Positions 1 through 5,310 of a DNA stretch of 6,196 nucleotides are shown here, one piece after another. A program made the translations under genes and the position numbers. Position 1 is the stretch's first letter, and every line of letters starts with the position of its first letter. Under the pieces are notes generated by a model. That model ran no database searches. It saw only the letters and a program-made list of their open reading frames with translations, and was not told the origin of the DNA. The DNA is from Nitrosopumilales archaeon CG_4_9_14_0_2_um_filter_34_16 (lineage in GTDB: Archaea; Thermoproteota; Nitrososphaeria; Nitrososphaerales; Nitrosopumilaceae): contig PFRJ01000025.1 in NCBI GenBank assembly GCA_002788515.1, positions 1-6,196 on the forward strand. Direction: 5' to 3'.

Positions 1-335
1 TTTTCCAATGTCTGCTGGAGTTCTTTTATTGACCATTCAATATCATCTAAATCATCTTCAGAAAGAGAACTTTTCCATTTTTCTAATACACTATTTGTGA
101 TTTCAGAACAATTGTATATTAAATTCCAAAAAGGATGATGCTCTGCAGCAGTATACGCCAATTCAGTTACATCATTAAGACCATTTTGTGCTCTAGATAG
201 AGAAGTTATTTTTTCACCAAATATTTTGATTATGTCATTTTCAAGATCTTTTTCAATTTTTAGAGGAATGTTTTGTTGTTCATATTTTTTAGTAAACTCT
301 AACAAATCATAATAGAAATTTTCAAACCCAGTCAT
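1..335 (-). CDS. Unrecognised helical protein, N-terminal 111 residues (gene continues past the left edge)
   Basis: The frame opens with ATG (reads MTGFENFYYDLLEF) and stays open to the window edge, so the C terminus is missing. The visible part is predicted mostly alpha-helical and rich in acidic and lysine residues. It has a central aromatic/histidine patch (AAEHHPFWNLIYNC, about residues 69-82) and a later acidic stretch (SEDDLDDIEW). I see no signal peptide, membrane segment or cysteine pair, and I do not recognise the family. The start codon overlaps the stop of the upstream CoA-binding gene in an ATGA arrangement, which points to one transcript and translational coupling. The start is supported by that overlap and by the clean frame. 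Its function may be linked to the CoA-binding protein, but only the operon arrangement suggests it. Confidence 0.75.
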   Translation of the reverse strand, partial: MTGFENFYYDLLEFTKKYEQQNIPLKIEKDLENDIIKIFGEKITSLSRAQNGLNDVTELAYTAAEHHPFWNLIYNCSEITNSVLEKWKSSLSEDDLDDIEWSIKELQQTLE

Positions 336-745
336 CGTGATAATCTCTGATGTTCTGCCAACATACATCGATTAAAAACAATTTGGATTCCAGATTGTCT
401 TGCTAATTCTTCAGCTTCTACATTATGAATTCCTTCTTGAAACCAAATTACCTTAGGTTTTTTCTTAATTGCTTCTTGGACTATAGATAAAACCTGATCA
501 GATGGTCTAAACACATCGATGACGTCTACATTTTGAGTTATTTCAGAAACAGATGAATAGCATTTTTTTCCTAAAATCTCATCAGTTGTGGGATTAATTG
601 GAGTTATGTCATATCCATGATCTAAAAGATATTTAGGCACATAATGAGCTGCCTTGGAAGAGTTTTTAGACATGCCAACCACAGCTATTCGATTCAAAGA
701 CAAGATTTTACGAATTTCTTCATCAGAGAGAAGATCTTGTTCCAC
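332..745 (-). CDS. CoA-binding domain protein (YccU family)
   Basis: A single-domain Rossmann-fold protein of the CoA_binding_2/YccU type, which binds coenzyme A; the cellular role of the family is unknown. Numbering from the GTG start (137 aa): the nucleotide-binding loop IAVVGMSKNSSKAA starts near residue 20, followed by INPTTDEILGKKCY (about 50-63), DVFRP (77-81), WFQEGIHN (101-108) and the C-terminal signature NRCMLAEHQRL (125-135). Length is normal for the family. An upstream in-frame TTG at 790 would add 15 residues, but those hydrophobic residues do not look like the family N terminus and they overlap a TATA-like box (766-775) that sits about 25 bp from the GTG. I therefore prefer GTG at 745, with the longer form possible. 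It is co-transcribed with the downstream partial gene (ATGA overlap) and divergent from the winged-helix gene at 824. Confidence 0.88.
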   Translation of the reverse strand: MEQDLLSDEEIRKILSLNRIAVVGMSKNSSKAAHYVPKYLLDHGYDITPINPTTDEILGKKCYSSVSEITQNVDVIDVFRPSDQVLSIVQEAIKKKPKVIWFQEGIHNVEAEELARQSGIQIVFNRCMLAEHQRLSR

Positions 746-765
746 ATCAACTAGACAATAATACA

Positions 766-775
766 GAATATAATT
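766..775 (-). promoter_or_regulatory. Candidate TATA box for the CoA-binding gene
   Basis: On the minus strand this reads AATTATATTC. Its centre is about 25 bp upstream of the GTG at 745, the spacing expected for a leaderless archaeal transcript, so it also supports the shorter start. A second minus-strand match (TATAAATTT, about 794-802) would start transcription near 772 and give a short leader instead. Confidence 0.4.
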
Positions 776-795
776 TTTGTAGATAATCAAAAAAA

Positions 796-802
796 TTTAT
801 AG
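796..802 (+). promoter_or_regulatory. TATA box of the winged-helix/Met-rich gene
   Basis: TTTATAG preceded by an A-run that could serve as a TFB recognition element. Its centre lies about 25 bp before the ATG at 824, fitting leaderless transcription. No Shine-Dalgarno sequence is seen before that ATG. The element lies in the short divergent region shared with the CoA-binding gene, and its reverse complement (CTATAAA) could act in the other direction. Confidence 0.6.
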
Positions 803-823
803 TCACATTAGAAATGATTCATT

Positions 824-1330
824 ATGGATTCGGAGCCAAAAGATGTCATAGTTTTAGGAGCAATAAAACAAGGAATTAAAAAATTTGAAAAAATTCAAAA
901 AATGACACAGATAGAACCTGAAGAACTTAACTCTATTTTAGAACAATTAGAAGACAGAGGATTCATTCAAACTAAGGAGAAAAAAGGGTGGTTTGGGATA
1001 AAAATTGAGATTGCAATTACTGAAAAAGGAGTAAACGAGGTAGAACAAAGAGTTCACGAACTACAAACAAAATGGAACCAAATGGCAATGTTGTATAAAA
1101 CAGGGGATAAAGAAAAACTAGAACAAGAAATGGAAAATAACAAAGGAATCATTCCCTCTTTGATGTTCTTTGGAATAATGGACATGATGATGTTTAGTAT
1201 GATGTTTAGTATGATGGGAATGGCAATGTCAGATTATGTACCACCAGAAAATATGCCAGATACAGGCAATGACAGCATGGATGGCGGGGACATGGATGGA
1301 GGAGGGTTTGATTTTGACATTGGATTCTAG
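824..1330 (+). CDS. Winged-helix domain protein with methionine-rich C-terminal segment
   Basis: 168 aa. Residues 5-70 look like a winged helix-turn-helix domain: helices over VIVLGAIKQGI and FEKIQKMTQ, a probable recognition helix EPEELNSILEQLEDRGFI (31-48), then a wing ending in the IAITEKG pattern typical of MarR/PadR-like folds. Residues 71-107 are charged and probably coiled coil. Residues 108-136 form a hydrophobic stretch with 11 methionines (MMMFSMMFSMMGMAM and nearby) broken by one Asp, and the tail is Asp/Gly/Met-rich (GGDMDGGGFDFDIGF). The N terminus suggests DNA binding. The Met-rich part could be a membrane-associated helix, a soft-metal (Cu+) site or a hydrophobic oligomerisation surface; the sequence does not decide. 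ATG at 824 is supported by the TATA box about 25 bp upstream. A separate TATA box precedes birA, so the two need not form an operon. Confidence 0.85.
   Translation: MDSEPKDVIVLGAIKQGIKKFEKIQKMTQIEPEELNSILEQLEDRGFIQTKEKKGWFGIKIEIAITEKGVNEVEQRVHELQTKWNQMAMLYKTGDKEKLEQEMENNKGIIPSLMFFGIMDMMMFSMMFSMMGMAMSDYVPPENMPDTGNDSMDGGDMDGGGFDFDIGF
1187..1216 (+). repeat. 12-bp in-frame tandem repeat (2.5 copies) encoding Met-Met-Phe-Ser
   Basis: ATGATGTTTAGT occurs at 1187-1198 and 1199-1210 without change, followed by half a unit (ATGATG) at 1211-1216. It keeps frame and encodes MMFS-MMFS-MM in the Met-rich segment. Perfect identity suggests recent slippage or expansion. Confidence 0.9.
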
Positions 1331-1334
1331 TGTG

Positions 1335-1343
1335 TATTTTATA
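1335..1343 (+). promoter_or_regulatory. TATA box of birA
   Basis: TATTTTATA, centred about 27 bp before the TTG at 1367. That spacing fits a leaderless transcript beginning at the TTG codon and is the main support for that non-ATG start. It lies immediately after the stop of the preceding gene, so birA probably has its own promoter. Confidence 0.55.
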
Positions 1344-1366
1344 CTTGAAATGAAATCAACTAATAG

Positions 1367-2371
1367 TTGAATTATAATTCATTTGATAACACAGGATTAG
1401 TCAAAGTACTTACATTTTTACAAACTCACAGTACAGAGTATCTATCAGGTCAAGATTTGAGTGATGTGTTACACATTAGTAGAGTTGCAATTTGGAAATA
1501 CATTAAAAAAATTCAAGCGTTAGGATACACAGTAGATTCAAAACAAAAAACAGGTTACAAGCTTATAGAAAATTCAGACTTACTATTGCCATGGGAAATC
1601 ATTTCAAATCTAAAAACAAAAATTATTGGGCAAAAAGCATATTATTTTGACACAATTGATTCAACACAAAGTCAAGCCTTGAAAATGGCAAGTGACAGTA
1701 CAAATGACGGAGCTGTAATAATAGCATCAAAACAAACAGGCGGCAGAGGAAGGTCTGGGAGAAAATGGATATCTCCAAAAGGGGGGATATGGTTATCAAT
1801 TATTTTACAACCAAAATTTGACATATCCGTTGCAACATTATTTCCCATTGCATCTGCTCTTGCATTATCTATTGCAATAGAAAAAACATTTTCAATAAAA
1901 CCAGAATTAAAATGGCCAAACGATTTAACATTGAAAGGGGAAAAAACAGCAGGAATACTAGTAGATGCATCATTAGAATCAAATAAAATTGAAAATTTAG
2001 TTTTAGGAGTAGGAATTAATTTTAATGTTAATGTAAAGCAAGTTGAAAAATCACTTAAAGGAACTCCAAATTTTTATGGCGTGTCATCTCTTAATGGCCA
2101 AAAAAACAACATAAAACCAGTTTTACTAGTTCAGAGTTTTTTAGTTGAATTAGAAAAAATTTACAAGTCACTTAACGCAAAACAAACGAAAAATATTGTA
2201 GAGGAATGGACATTAAGATCGTCAACCATTGGTAAAGAAGTGGAAATAAACACTACTGATGGAAAAATAAAAGGCAAGGCAGTTAAAATCGATGAAGACG
2301 GTGCGTTAATTGTAGAAAACGATAAAATACACAAGATAATTGCAGGTGATGTTATTCATCTGTCAAAATAG
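1367..2371 (+). CDS. birA: Bifunctional biotin-[acetyl-CoA-carboxylase] ligase / biotin repressor-type protein
   Basis: 334 aa, close to the length of two-domain bacterial BirA. Residues 10-66 are the N-terminal winged helix (LSGQDLSDVLHISRVAIWKYI, then the TGYKL wing). The catalytic domain (about 85-275) has DSTQ (98-101), the biotinyl-AMP loop GRGRSGRKW (126-134), KWPNDL (182-187) with the catalytic lysine, GEKTAGILVD (191-200) and GVGIN (214-218). Residues about 285-334 form the small C-terminal SH3-like domain. The enzyme makes biotinyl-5'-AMP and attaches biotin to the carrier protein of biotin-dependent carboxylases. In ammonia-oxidising archaea the likely target is the acetyl/propionyl-CoA carboxylase of the 3-hydroxypropionate/4-hydroxybutyrate cycle (family knowledge). 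Keeping the HTH suggests it may also act as a biotin-responsive regulator, but I see no clear BirA operator here. The start is TTG, placed by the TATA box. It converges on the next gene with a 4-bp gap. Confidence 0.96.
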   Translation: MNYNSFDNTGLVKVLTFLQTHSTEYLSGQDLSDVLHISRVAIWKYIKKIQALGYTVDSKQKTGYKLIENSDLLLPWEIISNLKTKIIGQKAYYFDTIDSTQSQALKMASDSTNDGAVIIASKQTGGRGRSGRKWISPKGGIWLSIILQPKFDISVATLFPIASALALSIAIEKTFSIKPELKWPNDLTLKGEKTAGILVDASLESNKIENLVLGVGINFNVNVKQVEKSLKGTPNFYGVSSLNGQKNNIKPVLLVQSFLVELEKIYKSLNAKQTKNIVEEWTLRSSTIGKEVEINTTDGKIKGKAVKIDEDGALIVENDKIHKIIAGDVIHLSK

Positions 2372-2375
2372 TGAA

Positions 2376-2714
2376 TTATTTTTTTCGAGTTTTTAATTTA
2401 GCTTTGGATTTTTTTTTAGATTGTTCAAAAATCATAGAAGATTGTTCTTTTAGAATTTCTTTGAGATCCTTTTGAATTTCAAAAACAGATAGTAATAATT
2501 CTTCTAAAGATTCAGAGTATGTCGCATATGCAGATATCAACATAGTTTTTTTATCATTTACTTTTGACAAATATTCATTTGAACGGAGTAAATTTGCAGA
2601 GGTGATTAATTCAGGAATGTCAGAAATAGATCCCAATTGGTTTAACTCTGATTTAACTTCTTGAATTTTTTTACGTAAATCATATATTATTTCCCCTGCC
2701 CCAATATTTGTCAA
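2376..2714 (-). CDS. Small coiled-coil protein with lysine-rich tail, unrecognised
   Basis: 112 aa. Residues about 8-30 (YDLRKKIQEVKSELNQL) and about 63-98 (long helix rich in Glu, Leu and Ile) have heptad-like spacing and are probably coiled coil or a helical hairpin. The last about 15 residues are strongly basic (KKKSKAKLKTRKK), which could bind nucleic acid or an acidic partner. There is no signal peptide, membrane segment or known catalytic motif, and I do not recognise the family. The start codon is TTG: no in-frame ATG exists upstream before a stop, and AGGTGAT lies 6 nt before it. The gene is convergent with birA (4-bp gap) and divergent from the protease gene at 2836. Real coding is supported by its filling the gap between neighbours exactly and by the Shine-Dalgarno. 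Confidence 0.8.
   Translation of the reverse strand: MTNIGAGEIIYDLRKKIQEVKSELNQLGSISDIPELITSANLLRSNEYLSKVNDKKTMLISAYATYSESLEELLLSVFEIQKDLKEILKEQSSMIFEQSKKKSKAKLKTRKK
2379..2417 (+). terminator. T-tract cluster, probable transcription terminator for birA
   Basis: Just after the birA stop the plus strand has T7 (2379-2385), T5 (2390-2394) and T9 (2409-2417). Archaeal termination relies on U-tracts in the RNA with little need for a hairpin, so this cluster is a good candidate. It lies wholly inside the 3' end of the convergent gene, whose AAA lysine codons supply the T-runs. Confidence 0.5.
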
Positions 2715-2720
2715 TACAGA

Positions 2721-2727
2721 ATCACCT
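2721..2727 (-). promoter_or_regulatory. Shine-Dalgarno of the coiled-coil gene, decides its TTG start
   Basis: AGGTGAT on the minus strand, a seven-base match to the complement of the archaeal 16S 3' end (ATCACCT), 6 nt upstream of TTG at 2714. It implies a leadered message, unlike the leaderless neighbours. Possible minus-strand TATA elements lie at about 2772-2784 and 2799-2808. Confidence 0.6.
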
Positions 2728-2798
2728 ATTCAATGACGAATTAAAGATTTTCTAACATAGTAATGTCACTGGAAAAATTAAGAATGCACCAGATTCAG

Positions 2799-2808
2799 TA
2801 TAAATTAG
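2799..2808 (+). promoter_or_regulatory. Candidate TATA box of the TPR/metzincin gene
   Basis: GTATAAATTA, centred about 33 bp before the ATG at 2836, predicts transcription from about 2829 with a leader of only a few bases. A second AT-rich match (ACTATAAAC, about 2815-2823) would suit the in-frame second ATG at 2851 instead. On the minus strand the first element reads as TAATTTATAC and could drive the divergent gene. Confidence 0.45.
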
Positions 2809-2835
2809 AAATAAACTATAAACAAAATCAGAAAT

Positions 2836-4275
2836 ATGAAAAATAATACAATGAAAATAGTTTATTTGTCAATAATAATCACATGTGTTTTTTCTATTGC
2901 TACAGAAGCAGTTTTTGCTCAAACTGAAGAAGAACCAGAAACCATGTTTAACGAAGCAAAAGAATACTTTGTCAAAGGAGAATACAAAGAAGCACTAACA
3001 ATTTATGATGATATTTTAGAAATCGTACCAAATAACATCTCCACACTCAAGATGAAAGGTATCGTTCTAAGTAACCTGGAAGAACATGGTAGTTCACTCA
3101 AACAATTCTTTAAAGTGTTACAGCATAAACCAAATGATGTTGTATCATTAACCGGTATGGGGGTAGGATTTGGCAATCTTGGAGAATATCATGAATCAAT
3201 AAAATATTTTGAAGCGGCATCAAATGAAAAGCCAAATAGTGCCGTCATAAACAATTACAAAAATTTCATCAATAAAGTGATTGCAAAATACCCATACGTT
3301 GCTACTGAAAAACCAAAAAATTTAGAGAAAGTTCCCATCACTTCCATACCAGAATGGGTACGATCAATTGCAAAATGGTGGTCAGAAAGTAGCATCGAAG
3401 ATAAAGAATTCAATTCGGCATTGACATATTTGATAGAAAATAACATAATTCAGATTCCCCCTGTCAAAGAACTAAATCAAAGTGCAGAAAAAATTCCTGA
3501 ATGGGTAAAAAATAATGCAGGGTGGTGGGCAGATAAACAGATAGATGACGATACGTTTGTTTTAGGAATTCAATATTTAATTGAACATGGACTAGTCAAA
3601 GTAAATTCCCAAAAAGATTCTCAAAAATCTCAAGAAGAATTAGATTATGAATTTTATTTATTTGAAAAATATCTAAGAGATATTTCAAATAACATTTCCA
3701 AAGAAAAACGATATATCGAATATCCAAATCCAAGTCAAGATGTAATAAAGAAATTTCTCAGAGATTACATAAAATGGAATTTTGAACAAGAGGTGAAAAC
3801 TGCATCTGAGAAATTTCCAGATCCTACATATACAATTGATAATGGGACATACATTATTCATTACAAAGTATTCATAAATGAACAACCTACAGGACTTCCA
3901 TTAGATCACGTAAGCACATTGAAAAATTCCTTTTTGTTTTGGCAAGAACAAGAATTATCAACAGATAATCAAAAAGCAAGAATAGAATTTGAAGTCACCA
4001 AACTCAAACACGAAGCAAATGTTTGGGTAACATGGGTAGTAAGAAATATTGGAGACGGAGTTTTAGGACATGCGCATATAGGAAAAGGGGTCGTAGAAGT
4101 AACATTGGGGGATTACAACTGTGATGGTAGTTTTCAATTATACGATGTGCAAAGTGTAGAGACAATTATGACTCATGAGTTAGGTCATTCAATTGGATTA
4201 AAGCATACAGATGACAAAAACAACATCATGTATCCATCATTTACACCATCATATGCATATTGTCTTCTAAGTTAA
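2836..4275 (+). CDS. Exported TPR / IPEWV-WW repeat / matrixin-like zinc metalloprotease
   Basis: 479 aa. Residues 1-28 are a signal peptide (hydrophobic IVYLSIIITCVFSIA, likely cleavage after VFA). Three exact 34-residue TPRs follow: 34-67, 68-101 and 102-135. Two related tryptophan-rich repeats lie at 171-207 and 220-256, each starting IPEWV, with WW ten residues later and ending in a YLIE(N/H) segment. After a charged helical linker (about 260-320) comes a C-terminal metzincin domain with the zinc site HELGHSIGLKH (447-457; His447, His451, His457, base Glu448) and a Met-turn NIMYP (463-467), as in matrixin/M10 peptidases. The only mature cysteines, C429 and C476, bracket the active site and could form a disulfide. 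The protein should act outside the membrane; TPR and WW repeats probably bind partners or substrate. The substrate is unknown. ATG at 2836 is preferred; an in-frame ATG at 2851 keeps the signal peptide. No C-terminal anchor is present. Confidence 0.93.
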   Translation: MKNNTMKIVYLSIIITCVFSIATEAVFAQTEEEPETMFNEAKEYFVKGEYKEALTIYDDILEIVPNNISTLKMKGIVLSNLEEHGSSLKQFFKVLQHKPNDVVSLTGMGVGFGNLGEYHESIKYFEAASNEKPNSAVINNYKNFINKVIAKYPYVATEKPKNLEKVPITSIPEWVRSIAKWWSESSIEDKEFNSALTYLIENNIIQIPPVKELNQSAEKIPEWVKNNAGWWADKQIDDDTFVLGIQYLIEHGLVKVNSQKDSQKSQEELDYEFYLFEKYLRDISNNISKEKRYIEYPNPSQDVIKKFLRDYIKWNFEQEVKTASEKFPDPTYTIDNGTYIIHYKVFINEQPTGLPLDHVSTLKNSFLFWQEQELSTDNQKARIEFEVTKLKHEANVWVTWVVRNIGDGVLGHAHIGKGVVEVTLGDYNCDGSFQLYDVQSVETIMTHELGHSIGLKHTDDKNNIMYPSFTPSYAYCLLS

Positions 4276-4294
4276 TGTAAAAAAATCAGATCAT

Positions 4295-4312
4295 ATTCTA
4301 AAAAATTAGAAT
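4295..4312. repeat. Perfect 7-bp inverted repeat with 4-base loop
   Basis: ATTCTAA-AAAA-TTAGAAT lies 20 bp after the protease stop. It could form a weak AT-only hairpin in RNA or be a protein-binding palindrome in the tfb upstream region. No T-run follows on the plus strand, so a classic terminator is unlikely. Confidence 0.6.
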
Positions 4313-4322
4313 GAGTGTTAGC

Positions 4323-4344
4323 TTAACCTACACACAATTAACCT
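4323..4344. repeat. 7-bp direct repeat upstream of tfb
   Basis: TTAACCT occurs at 4323-4329 and again at 4338-4344, 15 bp apart start to start. A related inverted element, TAGGTAA, follows at 4353-4359. This could be a regulator site for tfb, but such short AT-rich repeats can arise by chance. Confidence 0.4.
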
Positions 4345-4364
4345 GCAGAAATTAGGTAAAATGG

Positions 4365-4371
4365 ATAATAA
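4365..4371 (+). promoter_or_regulatory. Weak candidate TATA box of tfb
   Basis: ATAATAA centred about 28 bp before the ATG at 4396, at leaderless spacing. It is a poorer match than the other promoters here. No Shine-Dalgarno precedes the ATG, so a leaderless message is still the simplest reading. Confidence 0.3.
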
Positions 4372-4395
4372 GGAAATAGACCAACCGTCAATATC

Positions 4396-5307
4396 ATGCT
4401 TAAAAATTCAATAATTGCAGGACCCAAGTGTCCATCTTGTGGTGACAAAAAAATGGTCACAGATCAAACCACAGGAGAACTATTCTGTGGAAATTGTGGA
4501 TTAGTAGTCACAGATAAGATTGCAGACACAGGTGCAGAATGGCGTTCATTTTCTAATGATGAAGGAAACAAAACACGAGTTGGGGCAGGAACGTCATTAA
4601 CGATGCACGATATGGGATTATCAACGGTAATCGGGGCGGCTAACAAAGATGCAACTGGAAAGCCACTATCATCCAGTGTGAAGAGTTCCATTGAAAGACT
4701 AAGAACATGGGATAGTAGAAGTCAAGCTCATTCTTCTGCAGATAGAAATTTGCGACAAGCATTAAATGAAATGGACAAACTGAAGGACAAGTTAGCATTA
4801 ACAGATGCAGTAATTGAGAAAGCAGCTTACATTTACAGAAAAGCAATGGAAAAAAAACTAGTAAGAGGTCGCTCAATTCAAGGATTGGTTGCAGCGTGTC
4901 TTTACGCATCTTGTAGAAATACAGAAACACCAAGAACATTGGATGATATTGCCAAAGGAATTAACATTAGAAGAAAAGATGTTGCAAGATGCTATAGATT
5001 AATTTTCAGAGAATTAGAATTAAAAATGCCGGTAGTTGATCCTGTAAAAGGGATTTCCAGAATTGCAAGTATTGCAGATCTAAGTGAGAAAAGTAAGCGT
5101 AAAGCTGTATCTATTTTAAATCAGGCAAAAGAATTAGGAATGGTGGCTGGAAAAGATCCTATGGGAATAGCTGCTGCGGCATTATATCTTGCATGTATCA
5201 GTACAGGAGAAGTAAAATCACAGAAAGACATCTCAACTGCATCAGGAGTTACAGAAGTAACCATTAGAAACAGATGTGCAGGGTTACGAAAAATGCTTAA
5301 TGACTAA
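4396..5307 (+). CDS. tfb: Transcription initiation factor B (TFB, archaeal TFIIB)
   Basis: 303 aa, the normal TFB length. The N-terminal zinc ribbon uses C12-x2-C15 and C31-x2-C34. It is followed by the B-reader/linker region with conserved AEWRSF (47-52), HDMGLSTVIG (71-80) and the RLRTWDSRS stretch (101-109). Two cyclin-like repeats follow, about 119-212 and 214-300. The second ends in a helix-turn-helix (TEVTIRNRCAGLRKML) that in this family contacts the BRE. TFB binds TBP-TATA complexes and recruits RNA polymerase at promoters such as those seen in this window. Thaumarchaea carry several TFB paralogues (established knowledge); all conserved parts are intact here, so it should be functional, but I cannot tell which paralogue it is. 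ATG at 4396 is the first possible start, because an in-frame stop lies at 4369-4371. The next gene begins 3 bp after the stop. Confidence 0.97.
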   Translation: MLKNSIIAGPKCPSCGDKKMVTDQTTGELFCGNCGLVVTDKIADTGAEWRSFSNDEGNKTRVGAGTSLTMHDMGLSTVIGAANKDATGKPLSSSVKSSIERLRTWDSRSQAHSSADRNLRQALNEMDKLKDKLALTDAVIEKAAYIYRKAMEKKLVRGRSIQGLVAACLYASCRNTETPRTLDDIAKGINIRRKDVARCYRLIFRELELKMPVVDPVKGISRIASIADLSEKSKRKAVSILNQAKELGMVAGKDPMGIAAAALYLACISTGEVKSQKDISTASGVTEVTIRNRCAGLRKMLND

Positions 5308-5310
5308 AAA

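Noticed and set aside
746..790. N-terminal extension of the CoA-binding protein from TTG at 790
   Set aside because: It would place a TATA-like box within the coding region and add hydrophobic residues not typical of the family; kept only as an alternative start.
2731..2770. Possible box C/D small RNA (ATGACGA near 2732) in the divergent region
   Set aside because: The C-box match is imperfect and no D box (CTGA) sits at a sensible distance.
3255..3446. Minus-strand open frame of 63 codons inside the TPR/protease gene
   Set aside because: It is antisense to well-supported TPR and repeat coding, has no recognisable domain, and is explained by the AT-rich composition of the gene.
3685..3885. 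Minus-strand open frame of 66 codons rich in Phe, Ile and Cys, membrane-like
   Set aside because: The apparent hydrophobicity is the complement of Lys/Glu-rich coding in the protease linker; there is no promoter or ribosome site.
4276..4312. Hairpin at 4295-4312 as an intrinsic terminator of the protease gene
   Set aside because: The stem is AT-only with a 4-base loop and no T-run follows on the plus strand, so I list it only as an inverted repeat.
4323..4360. TTAACCT/AGGTAAA elements as a BirA operator
   Set aside because: The spacing between the inverted halves (about 9 or 24 bp) does not fit the usual 14-16 bp gap of BirA sites, and the downstream gene is tfb, not a biotin gene.
4464..4939. 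Two overlapping minus-strand frames inside tfb
   Set aside because: They run antisense to highly conserved TFB sequence and overlap each other; no protein family is visible.
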